Notes under the pieces: generated by a model
What the model was told of the DNA's origin: nothing
Seen by the model: only the letters and a program-made list of their open reading frames with translations
The model's database searches: none
Shown: positions 32,764 to 41,582 of the stretch, piece after piece
Layout of the letters: every line of letters starts with the position of its first letter
Numbering within the stretch: position 1 is the first letter of the stretch
DNA from: Bacteroides fragilis
GTDB taxonomy: Bacteria > Bacteroidota > Bacteroidia > Bacteroidales > Bacteroidaceae
Assembly: GCF_019583405.1 (NCBI RefSeq)
Contig: NZ_SZUU01000002.1
Coordinates: forward strand, 310,001 to 374,000
Direction of reading: 5' to 3'
DNA: 64,000 nucleotides
Translations under genes and position numbers: made by a program

Positions 32764-35502
32764 CTAAAAAGTCAAGTTCATTTCCATGCCGAAATAAGGC
32801 GATTCGGACATTCTCCGTTGCAGTACGCCCCGTAACGTATAATCAGGATAAATACCCAAAAGCCGGTTTACATAAAAAGCCAGATTCAGATACTTACCGA
32901 TCCGTTTACTCGCCTTCAGATTGATATCCATATAAAAAGGCACGGTAGTACGCTCAAAATAAGTGGCTGAATATTTCTCTACCAGATGCTGTAACTGAAT
33001 ATTGTTTTTATCTTCTTCGCGAAACGGATGCGTTTCACCGGATTGATCGATATAGCTTACCGGCACGCCGTTATTCCACAAGTTCCGTCTGTTGGTATAC
33101 CAAGTGCATTGTGCCGACGTGGAGAAAGTAAGCCCCAAACGCTGTATGTAGGTATCAAACATAAAGTTCGTATTGAATGCCTGGCTTTCTGTTCCGTTGT
33201 CCCCATTATACAACCCCACATATTTCAACTGTTTGTTGTCCAACAATATAGAAGAGGCCTTATATTGGGGAGAGTCCGAATTATAAACTGTCTTTATCCA
33301 GGCTCCATACATAGTGATGCGGGTCTTGAGCGATTCGATTCGTTTGGAAGCGAACTGAAACTCCACTCCTTCTTTACGCACCTTCATTACATTGCCTTGT
33401 GTGGAATACACATCCAGATTATATTCATTTGCATAAGTCAACTGAGAAAGTTGGGGAGGAGCCGTCAAAGCTGAGCCGTCGATACTTGCAGGATCATATA
33501 GCTTATACGCCAATGATTTATAATAAGTGATATCATCAAAAGCATTGTTCATCCGTTCGCGGAAATAAGTCATCGACAGACGGTTTCCCTTATAGCTGAC
33601 GTCGGCCCGCAGTTCCCATTTCATGTTACGTGCCGGTTCCAACTGATAGTTTGTATTATCCCATTTATACGTCATCATATTGATACGGCGATAATCCGGG
33701 TTGGTATGGTAATAATTCAGCTGGATCAAGTCTACATACTTAAAATCCGGATATAGCTGTGCGGTGGTCGGCATACGGCTGATCCAGCCCAAACCTCCCG
33801 AAAAGGCAACATTCCATCCGTTTGATACCGGCAAACTCCATTGCAAGTCCAGACGGAGATCGGGATATATCTTACCCTGCATCTTATATTTAGTGTCCAG
33901 CCCCAATAAGGACTGCAAGCGGATACCGGCCGTAAAAGCCAATTTATGTCTATTTACAGGAAGATTCAACACCTCCTCGGCATAGAAGGCGAAAGGTTGC
34001 AGCCCCGGTATGTCCTTAAAACGGCGCGGACGTGTACTCAAACTTTCACTGATGGGCCGTGTCACATCGAATACCTGGCCTTCTCCCAAATTCTTCTGAT
34101 AATTCCATTCCACCCCTATATTCATTGCATTTTGCAGCATCCCCAGTGGAAAAGCCAATTGCGTACGGGCAGAAGCCGTAACATATAAAGGTTTACCGTC
34201 AATCTCCATCTGCGCCACATAATTATAAGGCAGATAGATGCCATCAGATTCTCCGGTCTCTGTCTGAGTAGCAATAGCGGCCGGACGATTCAGAGACACA
34301 GATTTCGTTTCACGCATCTTCTCCCACTGCCAACTGACAGAAGTTGCCGCGCTAATCTCACGAATCCACGAATGGTTAGGGAATTTCAGGTTCCATTTTC
34401 CTGCCATCTTCAAACTACTAAAGTCTGATTTATAAGAGTCCTCCTTTACGGTTGCATCTTTATCCCGTTTCGCATCATCAAACGATCCGGTATAGTCGGT
34501 ACTGATATTCCAATGAATATTACGTTCATTCCATAACCATTTTCCATCCAGACGGGTGGAGGCTGTGAGACGGGTATAGTTTTTCACGCTGTTGCGCGGA
34601 TCTATTTTTGAATCCAGATAACTCAAATCGGCATTCAAAACATAACGTCCGTTCCCATCCAACCGGAATCCTTTGCCCACTGAAAACAGTTTGCTGGTCT
34701 TATCAGCCTTGAAGCGTGCAGATAACGGACTTTCGCTGGTTTTACGCTGGATAATCACAGCGCCGTTTGCCACGTTACCATAAGCTACAGAGGGAATACC
34801 ACGAATGATCTCCACCTTTTCAATATTATCAGTCGGAATGGTACGCATATCCAGTCCCTTTGACATCGTACTCGTCGCATTTACAGCAGAAGTGCTACTC
34901 GGCATATACTGCAGATTGGCATCCGTATTCTGAAAAATACCATCAATGTAAAATCCAACTCCCAATGAAGAGATATCTTCCGTCTTACCCGTTTCACGTA
35001 TACGAATCAGATTGGCCTGTCCCATCTGAGGATCAGCCGATTTTCCCCCGGGTATCAGTTCCATCAAATCACTGAAACTACTGGGTTGAAGATGTTTCAT
35101 GGCAGTACGGTCGACTATGGAAGCACTGGTAGCACGCTTTGATTCGGAAGCAGTCACTACCACTTCGTTCAACGCCATGTTTGAGGGCTTTAAATGAAAG
35201 ATTTCTGAAGTATTTCCAAGCACTTTAATCTCTTTTTCGGTAGAATCATACCCTAAATAAGATACGACGATCCGATAGGTCCCGGGCTTGATATGAAGAA
35301 GTTCAAAATGTCCGTTTGCATCTGTTATTCCGCCATAAGCAAACTGTTTCTCCACAAACAACTGAATGGTGGCATAATCCAATGCTTTATGAGTTTGTTC
35401 ATCCAATACAGTACCCCGGAATACAAACGTCTGCCCCCACGCACGAGACACATTACAGCAAATTATAAATAAAAAAAGTATATATGCAATTTTACGAATC
35501 AT
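32764..35502 (-). CDS. TonB-dependent receptor with carboxypeptidase-like domain
   Basis: A 912-residue outer-membrane transporter starting at ATG 35502 (MIRKIAYILFLFIICCNVSRAWGQ signal); an ORF opening 31 codons earlier crosses the promoter. Residues 25-110 are the CarboxypepD_reg-like domain (GTVLDEQTHKALDYATIQ), the plug covers about 115-240 (NEVVVTASE, VEIIRGIPSVAYGNVANGAVII), then a 22-strand barrel ending in MEMNLTF. It brings in a large ligand, typically a metal chelate or vitamin, in a TonB-driven manner. Head of the operon; 26 bp to DUF4876. Not SusC-length and no SusD follows, so a glycan role is less likely. Confidence 0.93.
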   Translation of the reverse strand: MIRKIAYILFLFIICCNVSRAWGQTFVFRGTVLDEQTHKALDYATIQLFVEKQFAYGGITDANGHFELLHIKPGTYRIVVSYLGYDSTEKEIKVLGNTSEIFHLKPSNMALNEVVVTASESKRATSASIVDRTAMKHLQPSSFSDLMELIPGGKSADPQMGQANLIRIRETGKTEDISSLGVGFYIDGIFQNTDANLQYMPSSTSAVNATSTMSKGLDMRTIPTDNIEKVEIIRGIPSVAYGNVANGAVIIQRKTSESPLSARFKADKTSKLFSVGKGFRLDGNGRYVLNADLSYLDSKIDPRNSVKNYTRLTASTRLDGKWLWNERNIHWNISTDYTGSFDDAKRDKDATVKEDSYKSDFSSLKMAGKWNLKFPNHSWIREISAATSVSWQWEKMRETKSVSLNRPAAIATQTETGESDGIYLPYNYVAQMEIDGKPLYVTASARTQLAFPLGMLQNAMNIGVEWNYQKNLGEGQVFDVTRPISESLSTRPRRFKDIPGLQPFAFYAEEVLNLPVNRHKLAFTAGIRLQSLLGLDTKYKMQGKIYPDLRLDLQWSLPVSNGWNVAFSGGLGWISRMPTTAQLYPDFKYVDLIQLNYYHTNPDYRRINMMTYKWDNTNYQLEPARNMKWELRADVSYKGNRLSMTYFRERMNNAFDDITYYKSLAYKLYDPASIDGSALTAPPQLSQLTYANEYNLDVYSTQGNVMKVRKEGVEFQFASKRIESLKTRITMYGAWIKTVYNSDSPQYKASSILLDNKQLKYVGLYNGDNGTESQAFNTNFMFDTYIQRLGLTFSTSAQCTWYTNRRNLWNNGVPVSYIDQSGETHPFREEDKNNIQLQHLVEKYSATYFERTTVPFYMDINLKASKRIGKYLNLAFYVNRLLGIYPDYTLRGVLQRRMSESPYFGMEMNLTF

Positions 35503-35521
35503 CTCACCTTCTATTAGCTTG

Positions 35522-35529
35522 CAAAAGTA
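35522..35529 (-). promoter_or_regulatory. -7 element of TonB/ABC operon promoter
   Basis: TACTTTTG on the minus strand, 20 bp before the receptor ATG. The operator-like repeats start 20 bp upstream. Confidence 0.65.
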
Positions 35530-35548
35530 CAATATACCCACAGCGGGG

Positions 35549-35569
35549 ACAATACCAAAATTTAGGTAT
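35549..35569. promoter_or_regulatory. Operator-like site 1
   Basis: 21 bp with the dyad ATACC-N8-GGTAT, covering the -33 region of the operon promoter. It matches site 2 at 17 of 21 positions. Confidence 0.6.
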
Positions 35570-35591
35570 AATATTGTATCTATATGCAAAC

Positions 35592-35612
35592 ACAATACCT
35601 ATATTTGGGTGT
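35592..35612. promoter_or_regulatory. Operator-like site 2
   Basis: ACAATACC-N8-GGGTGT, same orientation as site 1 and exactly 43 bp away (about four helical turns). Confidence 0.55.
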
Positions 35613-35834
35613 TTTTCCTAATCTTTATCAATGCAAAATCACTTTTGATGAAATCCTTCCATTACAGGATTACCATTCTGGTATTAGCTATGACTCATTT
35701 TTATTTACAGTCCTTATCTTCCTCCAAACACGTTTATATATAGATAACATCCGGTCAAATGCGGGACGTTCCTATTTCGGCTTACCTCACAGGAATCTTG
35801 ATCCAATATATACCCCTATGAAATAACAATATAT
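35613..35834. other. Intergenic stretch, nothing further recognised
   Basis: Beyond the operator sites I see no gene, promoter or repeat until the hairpin at 35835. Confidence 0.5.
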
Positions 35835-35892
35835 GAAACGCCCCTTAACAATATATGTAATCGGAATAACATATATTGTTAAGGGGCGTTTC
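35835..35892 (-). terminator. Perfect 24-bp hairpin after the head-GIN gene
   Basis: GAAACGCCCCTTAACAATAT... pairs perfectly over 24 bp around a 10-nt loop. On the minus strand it sits 35 bp past the stop of the head-GIN gene. Confidence 0.65.
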
Positions 35893-35926
35893 GTGTATTC
35901 TACCCGACAGGTAGGATACAAAGTGT

Positions 35927-36913
35927 TTAAAGTCTGTTCAGGTGATTCTTACCTGTCAACCGCACACTCGGATTTCCTTTATATGAAACTTCACCGCTTC
36001 CTTGAATATTAGTCACAAGTGTCTTTGTAGCTACACAGGTAATATCTCCGGAACCGTTGACACGGGCTGTTACATTCTCTGCATCCAACTTACGCGCATT
36101 AAGTTCTCCCGACCTGCTCAGCACCAATGTGGCATCGCGGGTAGAACCGGACAGAGTCATATCACCCGAACCGGCTAATTGTGCCGCCACATTATTGGCA
36201 CGGATACCCAATACATCCATATCACCCGATCCGCTCAATTTTGCCGTTACGGTCGATGTGGTATAAGCACTTCTTACTTTCAGATCACCTGATCCCTGAA
36301 GCATTGCACTGATTTCGCTCCCGGTAACACCGACAACATTCAAGTCACCCGAACCCTGCAAAGTCAGACTCACACTTTTAGCACGAATCTGTCCTTTCAC
36401 ATCAATATCTCCGGAACCTTTCAACAAAGCAGAAAAATCACCATTGCATGTTACATCTCCCGCAACGATGTCTCCCGAACCGGCCAATGATACCTCAAGT
36501 TCTTCTGCCTTCAGATTACCTAAATAGATGTCGCCCGACCCCTGAAGGAAAGCACTTCTTAAAGACGGACTGGAAACCAGGACTTTCAGCCATCCCGCTT
36601 TACCATAAGAAATATTGGTATGTGGCTTCATATTCACTATCAGCGTACTTCCTTCTACCCGGCATTCTATCAAATCGACCAGATTGTCCGATCCTGTAAC
36701 CTGAACCTTGGTTCCTCCCGACGACTGTGTGTATTCAATGGTCGGACTTCCTTTCAGCTGAATCCGGTCGAATCCCGACACTTTAACGTTCTTCGTTATG
36801 TATTTACCACTTGCCACAATCGCTCCTTGGGCACTTACCAACGTTGCCGACATCAACAAAGACAGAAAAAGAAATGCACTGATCCCTCTCTTACGAATTG
36901 TTTTCATATTCAT
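35927..36913 (-). CDS. Head-GIN domain protein with ten GSGD repeats
   Basis: A 328-residue exported protein (signal about 1-28, VSAQG). Residues 40-110 start the DUF2807/head-GIN pattern (VSGFDRIQLKGSPTIEYTQ). From about 130 on, ten GSGD or close variants (GSGDIYLG, GSGDIVAG, GSGDIDVKG and so on) recur every 18-20 residues, indicating a beta-helix or solenoid with one turn per repeat. Function is unknown, possibly adhesion or envelope. Single gene; separate from the upstream DnaX gene by 94 bp. Confidence 0.85.
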   Translation of the reverse strand: MNMKTIRKRGISAFLFLSLLMSATLVSAQGAIVASGKYITKNVKVSGFDRIQLKGSPTIEYTQSSGGTKVQVTGSDNLVDLIECRVEGSTLIVNMKPHTNISYGKAGWLKVLVSSPSLRSAFLQGSGDIYLGNLKAEELEVSLAGSGDIVAGDVTCNGDFSALLKGSGDIDVKGQIRAKSVSLTLQGSGDLNVVGVTGSEISAMLQGSGDLKVRSAYTTSTVTAKLSGSGDMDVLGIRANNVAAQLAGSGDMTLSGSTRDATLVLSRSGELNARKLDAENVTARVNGSGDITCVATKTLVTNIQGSGEVSYKGNPSVRLTGKNHLNRL

Positions 36914-37007
36914 TCTATTTTTTGATTATAGCTATTAGACGTAACAAGTATCCGGAACGTTGCACAGAAACCTGTATTTCTTGCAAAAAAACGGATGGTT
37001 GCTTTCC

Positions 37008-38852
37008 TTAATACAGTTCCAAACCGAACTCTTCCTTCAGTTGCAACAATGCGCTGTTCTTTTGTGCCATCATCTGGAATTTTTCCACACGGCTGACGGC
37101 ACGTACATTCTCCGTCGCTTCGCTGACACGAACGGTCATCGCCACTTTGCGGTTCTTTAATGAACCACGCAAATATGCTTGTATGTTGGGAATCAGTGCC
37201 GTGAAATCTTTCGCAATGATTTCATTGTCTACCACCACTTCAAAAGTCGTATCATTGAGCAATGACAGACGCATGTTCTGCATACGCATGGCAATCGCTT
37301 TCTGTTCTATCGGCATACGTCCGGCGTATTCCTGCCAATAATAATTCAAATCGCGTTCATTGAAGATGAAATCTTCTTCAATCTGCTGTGTTTGCGCCTG
37401 GACAGTATGGACGGCTCCCGATCCCTGCTGCTCTTCCTCCTTCTGAGGATGCTTGATGGAAAGTCCGAGACTGGATTTCTTCATCACAGGAATCTTCTTT
37501 TCTTCTTTAAACTGCGCCATCCGTACCGCATCGGGCATAGCTCCCGGTGGAGAAACCGCTCCGCCCGGACGTATGTTGACAGCCGGAGAGGCAGTGGCTT
37601 GCTGGGGTGCAATCTGCGGAGCAGCAGGTGCAGCGACATTCGTACTCTGAGATTGCGAAGCGGCAGGTGCTACCTGAGGCTGCTGTGCAGCGGCGGGTTG
37701 CGTGAAGACGGGTTTTATGGCTTGTTTAGGGCCACGCCCACCACTGCCGTCATCCCCCTCAACGGTAAGCTGAGCAACCTGTATCAAGGTCAGTTCCACC
37801 AACAGACGTTTATTTTTGCTGGTACGATAGTTCATATCACAATCATTGCAAAGTTTCATGGCCCGGTACAGGAACGGCAATGTGCACTTCTGTGCCTGCT
37901 CCTGATAACGTTGGCGGATACTGGCACCTACCTCAAGCAACTGGAGTGTAGCAGCATCTTTGCTCACCAACAAATCACGGAAATGTGATGAAAGTCCGGT
38001 GATGAAATGGCTACCGTCGAATCCTTTGTTCAGTACATCGTTGAACAATAGTAAAGCATCACTTACCTTATTTTCAAGGAAGCAGTCTGTCAGGCGGAAA
38101 TAGTATTCATAATCCAGCACATTAAGATTCTCAATCACACTCTTGTAGGTGATATTACCTCCGGTGAAACTTACTACCTGGTCGAAAATGGAAAGTGCAT
38201 CACGCATACCTCCATCCGCTTTGAGCGCAATCACGTTCAAGGCTTCAGGTTCGGCCGTGATTCCTTCTTTCGATGCCACATAAGACAGATGATTCACGGT
38301 ATCATCCACACTGATACGGTTAAAATCGTAAATCTGACAACGAGACAAAATGGTGGGAAGGATTTTATGCTTCTCCGTTGTAGCCAAAATGAAAATGGCA
38401 TGGCGGGGAGGTTCTTCCAATGTCTTCAGGAAAGCGTTGAAAGCCGAGGCCGACAGCATGTGTACCTCGTCAATGATATACACTTTATACTTACCTATCT
38501 GTGGCGGAATACGCACCTGTTCCACCAGTTGGCGGATATCGTCTACCGAGTTGTTGGACGCCGCATCCAATTCATGAATGTTGTACGAACGTTGCTCGTT
38601 GAAAGCGACACACGACTCACATTCGTTGCAGGCTTCGCCATCTGCCGTAAGATTCATACAGTTGATGGTCTTGGCAAAGATACGTGCACAAGTAGTTTTA
38701 CCCACTCCGCGCGGTCCGCAGAACAGATAAGCATGCGCCAGTTTCTGGGTGGCGATAGCATTCTTCAGTGTAGTGGTCAGTGCCCGTTGCCCCACGACCG
38801 ACTCAAAGGTGGAAGGACGATACTTACGGGCGGATACGATATAGTTTTCCAT
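37008..38852 (-). CDS. dnaX: DNA polymerase III subunit gamma/tau
   Basis: A 614-residue clamp-loader subunit. Start YIVSARKYRPSTFESVVGQ, Walker A GPRGVGKTTCARIF, zinc Cys (NCMNLT-CNECESC), Walker B IIDEVHMLS, sensor-1 TTEKHKI, arginine finger ILSRCQ. The C-terminal third (about 370-614) is Pro/Ala/Gln rich then a conserved tail; this is the tau region that binds polymerase and helicase. The ATG at 38852 is chosen over an upstream in-frame one, since the -7 box lies between them. Confidence 0.96.
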   Translation of the reverse strand: MENYIVSARKYRPSTFESVVGQRALTTTLKNAIATQKLAHAYLFCGPRGVGKTTCARIFAKTINCMNLTADGEACNECESCVAFNEQRSYNIHELDAASNNSVDDIRQLVEQVRIPPQIGKYKVYIIDEVHMLSASAFNAFLKTLEEPPRHAIFILATTEKHKILPTILSRCQIYDFNRISVDDTVNHLSYVASKEGITAEPEALNVIALKADGGMRDALSIFDQVVSFTGGNITYKSVIENLNVLDYEYYFRLTDCFLENKVSDALLLFNDVLNKGFDGSHFITGLSSHFRDLLVSKDAATLQLLEVGASIRQRYQEQAQKCTLPFLYRAMKLCNDCDMNYRTSKNKRLLVELTLIQVAQLTVEGDDGSGGRGPKQAIKPVFTQPAAAQQPQVAPAASQSQSTNVAAPAAPQIAPQQATASPAVNIRPGGAVSPPGAMPDAVRMAQFKEEKKIPVMKKSSLGLSIKHPQKEEEQQGSGAVHTVQAQTQQIEEDFIFNERDLNYYWQEYAGRMPIEQKAIAMRMQNMRLSLLNDTTFEVVVDNEIIAKDFTALIPNIQAYLRGSLKNRKVAMTVRVSEATENVRAVSRVEKFQMMAQKNSALLQLKEEFGLELY

Positions 38853-38884
38853 ATTCCGGATGATCTCTGTTTTTTGAGTTTGTG

Positions 38885-38892
38885 CAAATGTA
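38885..38892 (-). promoter_or_regulatory. -7 element, dnaX promoter
   Basis: Minus-strand TACATTTG 32 bp before the dnaX ATG. Confidence 0.6.
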
Positions 38893-38969
38893 CGCAAAAA
38901 AGTGCAAGGAGAAAAAAGGAAGCGGAATAAGTTTTAGAGCGGAAATGCTACGTTTTAAGTTATTAGTTT

Positions 38970-38977
38970 TATCTTTG
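38970..38977 (+). promoter_or_regulatory. -7 element, divisome gene promoter
   Basis: TATCTTTG 23 bp before the ATG at 39001. Confidence 0.6.
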
Positions 38978-39000
38978 CATCTGGAATTAATGAGAAAATC

Positions 39001-39303
39001 ATGGGCAAATTAATCACAATCTGGGAGTTTATAGGCAGACATAAATACTGGATCACCGTCCTGGCATTCGGAGTCATCATCGGCTTTTTGGACGAAAACA
39101 GTATGATCCGCCGCATCGGCTATGCACGCGAAATCAGCCGCTTGCAGGGAGAGATTGATAAATACCGCGCAGAGTATGAAGAAAACACGGAGCGCCTCAA
39201 CGAGTTGAGCACCAATCCTGAAGCCATCGAACAGATAGCGCGCGAAAAATATCTGATGAAAAAGCCCAACGAAGACATTTACGTATTTGACGAGAACGAA
39301 TGA
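39001..39303 (+). CDS. Septum formation initiator, FtsB/DivIC-like
   Basis: A 100-residue single-pass protein: cytoplasmic start, membrane helix about 17-31 (YWITVLAFGVIIGFLDE), a coiled coil (about 44-68) and the AREKYLMKKPNEDIYVF end typical for FtsB/DivIC. It stabilises the FtsQLB-type divisome complex in the membrane. Its stop overlaps the start of the next gene by four bases. Confidence 0.88.
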   Translation: MGKLITIWEFIGRHKYWITVLAFGVIIGFLDENSMIRRIGYAREISRLQGEIDKYRAEYEENTERLNELSTNPEAIEQIAREKYLMKKPNEDIYVFDENE

Positions 39304-39644
39304 AACAACTGATACCCGCACTTTTCGCCGTAGGCGCCGTGATGGCTCTCGTAGGAGCCGCCGTCTTTATCACCGGATGGGTGTATGCACCTTATATATA
39401 TACCATCGGGGCAGGCTTTGTGGCATTGGCCCAGGTCAACACTCCGCTCCGGGCAAAAAGCAAAACGCTCCGCCGACTGCGCATTCAACAAATATTCGGT
39501 GCACTGGCATTGATACTGACAGGTGCATTCATGTTCACCACACGCGGCAACGAATGGATTGCCTGCCTTACTATCGCAGCTATATTGGAGCTATACACAG
39601 CATTCCGTATTCCGCAGGAAGAAGAAAAAGAGCTTTCCAAATAG
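39300..39644 (+). CDS. Small membrane protein, function unknown
   Basis: A 114-residue protein with four hydrophobic helices (1-27, 30-46, 66-83, 87-101) and a charged tail. I do not recognise the family. It is translationally coupled to the FtsB/DivIC-like gene (ATGA), so a role in envelope or division is possible. Confidence 0.7.
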   Translation: MKQLIPALFAVGAVMALVGAAVFITGWVYAPYIYTIGAGFVALAQVNTPLRAKSKTLRRLRIQQIFGALALILTGAFMFTTRGNEWIACLTIAAILELYTAFRIPQEEEKELSK

Positions 39645-39671
39645 AAAAAGAAAAGGGGGGCGAAACTCGTA

Positions 39672-39716
39672 TTCACCACAGATTATGCGGATTTTCACAG
39701 ATTATCTACACGAATC
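39672..39716 (+). repeat. Half copy of the CACCACAGA element
   Basis: TTCACCACAGATTATGCGG and a following CACAGAT unit match the left arm of the family; the right arm TCTGTGGTGAA is missing. Confidence 0.7.
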
Positions 39717-40058
39717 GATGACTTAAAATTCGCCTTGCGTTACCCTGTATCCTCTACAGCTAACGGCTTCTGACATTTTGCCAGAATGATATTTCAGCAT
39801 CCTCAGATTGCTCTCTTTCGGCCAATTATAAAGCGCGAGGCAAAAAAGCCTCCCTGCGGAATCAGTGATTTTACGTCTATCACCCGAACGGGGAATTAAC
39901 AAACAAAATTACATCCCTTCTGCTAAAATCGAAACCAACAGACGGTCATTCCTCAGGAAACTCCGACTCTTTGTTATTTTCACTTTGTTCGTTCCGGAGT
40001 AGCAACCAGAGAAATTCCAGCCTCTTTTCGGCTTCCGAACGGGAATAATAGGAGTGAA

Positions 40059-40229
40059 ATGGAAAAACATAAGGAGATTTTTCTGAAAGACGTAAGTATT
40101 TTCCAAAAACGCCTACGTCTTTCGAGGCAAATGCTTACGTCTTTTTCCGGAAAGCCGGGCACTGTTCCCCTCAAAGCCTGGCTTTCGGAGCCTTCAACCC
40201 TGGCTTTCCGGTTTCCAAAGCCCCTTTAA
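40059..40229 (+). CDS. Possible 56-residue basic protein, doubtful
   Basis: ATG preceded by TAGGAGTGAA, a fair ribosome site, opens 56 codons of a basic sequence (IFQKRLRLSRQMLTSFSG). The frame runs straight through the inverted repeats noted here, so it could be a coincidence of structured DNA. No family recognised. Confidence 0.2.
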   Translation: MEKHKEIFLKDVSIFQKRLRLSRQMLTSFSGKPGTVPLKAWLSEPSTLAFRFPKPL

Positions 40230-40490
40230 GGGGATCTTCTTCTCCCGGATGTGTCTCAAAAAAGGAATGCGCTGTTTGTAAAACAGCGTGTTTCATGTCT
40301 TTTTAGAACCGGAATGCGATAAAAATCATCAGAATGATAAATTCGGATAGAAAAAGAGACCGGCAGGGATTCCTTTACAAGGTATTATTATTGTCCGGTT
40401 TTTTACAGCTACCCGAAAACCGAAAAGAGATTTCTTTATAAAGTTCTCTTTGGACGAACAGATACTATAAACAGGGAGATTATCTTAATT

Positions 40491-40528
40491 AAAAAAAGAG
40501 GCAACCCGGTAATTGGAATTGCCTCTTC
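40491..40528 (-). terminator. Terminator of the OmpH-like gene
   Basis: On the minus strand AGAGGCAA and TTGCCTCT arms are followed by seven T; placed 25 bp beyond the stop at 40554. Confidence 0.8.
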
Positions 40529-40553
40529 TATTCTATAATATAGTAAACCGATT

Positions 40554-41159
40554 TTATTTCTTAGCCACAGGAGTATATCTTGCGTTAAGTCCGTCTACGA
40601 TCTCTTTAGTAATGTTCAGTGTGCTATCGGCATACAGCAGGTTATCAAAGCTGGTATTGCTGATAATTAGGTTATAACCTTTTGTTTTATTGTATTCTTT
40701 CAGAAAAGCGTTGATAGAGTCACGCAGAATCTGACTGTTTTTAGCATTCTCCGATGCCATCTCCGTAGCCAGTTTGTTCTGCAGAGCCTGCAAATCCTGT
40801 TCCAATTTAGCTAAACGTGCATATTCCTGCTGTGCTCTTTCCTGAGAAATAAAAGCATTGCTTTCATATTTCTTCTGGAATTCCTGTTGAGATTTACGCA
40901 GTTCGTTTGCTTTCTGATTCAGAACCATGCGGCTGTTCTCCTCTTTACTGATCATGTCAGCATTCAGGTCTTTACAGAAATTATATTGAGACAACAAAGT
41001 ATCTACTTCTACATAAGCGATTTTCAAACCAGAAGTGCCGTTCGCATTTCCGGAAGCGGCAGGAGTAGCAGCATTATCAGCTTTACCAGCGCATTGTGAA
41101 AAAAGAAAGAGGAATGCAAGAGCAGCAAATCCGTTAATGAGGTAATTCATTCTCTTCAT
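40554..41159 (-). CDS. OmpH/Skp-family lipoprotein
   Basis: A 201-residue lipoprotein (lipobox FSQC, Cys23). After an Ala/Gly/Asn linker it starts the Skp pattern IAYVEVDTLLSQY, then a long coiled coil about 70-150 (NQKANELRKSQQEFQKKYES), closing with YNLIISNTSFDNLLYADSTLNIT. Skp proteins chaperone outer-membrane proteins in the periplasm; a lipid anchor is a Bacteroidetes variant. It lies 27 bp after a small membrane protein gene in the same unit. Confidence 0.87.
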   Translation of the reverse strand: MKRMNYLINGFAALAFLFLFSQCAGKADNAATPAASGNANGTSGLKIAYVEVDTLLSQYNFCKDLNADMISKEENSRMVLNQKANELRKSQQEFQKKYESNAFISQERAQQEYARLAKLEQDLQALQNKLATEMASENAKNSQILRDSINAFLKEYNKTKGYNLIISNTSFDNLLYADSTLNITKEIVDGLNARYTPVAKK

Positions 41160-41186
41160 ACTTGTAAAATATAGTTTTTTAATTAA

Positions 41187-41420
41187 TTAGTTCATACTAT
41201 CGTTTAAGGTTTTCTCAATTTCATCAATAGAAAAACGTCGTTTCTTCTGTGCTTCCCGGTCTTGGGACTGTGCACAACTTATGCCTCTCTCCCTTAACGC
41301 TTTATTGCCGCTGACGTGCCCGTTGGGAAATTTTCCGCCTTTTGTAAAAAAGACTTTTATGCCTAATAAACCAAGGCAAATAGCAACTATTAACAGAGTT
41401 ATCAGTATTGTATAGAGCAT
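41187..41420 (-). CDS. Small single-pass membrane protein, unknown
   Basis: A 77-residue protein: N-terminal helix about 3-25 (YTILITLLIVAICLGLLGIKVFF), then a charged tail with KKRRFSIDEIEKTLNDSMN. No family that I know. It has its own promoter at 41441 and stands directly upstream of the OmpH-like gene, so both are likely co-expressed. Confidence 0.7.
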   Translation of the reverse strand: MLYTILITLLIVAICLGLLGIKVFFTKGGKFPNGHVSGNKALRERGISCAQSQDREAQKKRRFSIDEIEKTLNDSMN

Positions 41421-41440
41421 TTCTATTAATTTTGTGGGTG

Positions 41441-41448
41441 CAAATATA
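41441..41448 (-). promoter_or_regulatory. -7 element for the 41420/41159 pair
   Basis: Minus-strand TATATTTG, 20 bp before the ATG at 41420. Confidence 0.6.
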
Positions 41449-41582
41449 GACTTTTGTACTGACTAAGCCTCCTTTTTTACCATAAAAAAAGAGAAACGGG
41501 TTCAAAATTCGCAAGCAAATTAACCATATTTAGCAATAAGGGGTTAAAATTGAATTTTTAATTCCATAAAAAAGAAAAGAGA

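Larger units (their letters stand above)
39645..40553. other. Long gene-poor region with hairpins and short repeats
   Basis: About 900 bp without a recognisable gene. It contains a half palindromic element (39672-39716), an AAAGACGTAAG/CTTACGTCTTT inverted pair (40085-40146), a CCGGAAAGCC/GGCTTTCCGG pair (40150-40210), a CGCTGTTT/AAACAGCG hairpin near 40271, and a 56-codon frame at 40059. Overlapping minus-strand frames look like shadows. Confidence 0.5.

Noticed and set aside
32764..35502. SusC-type glycan importer
   Set aside because: No SusD follows and the operon partners (DUF4876, PepSY, ABC) are not those of glycan loci.
39909..40174. Two minus-strand frames of 64-65 codons
   Set aside because: They overlap each other and the inverted repeats in different frames, with no ribosome site or family resemblance.
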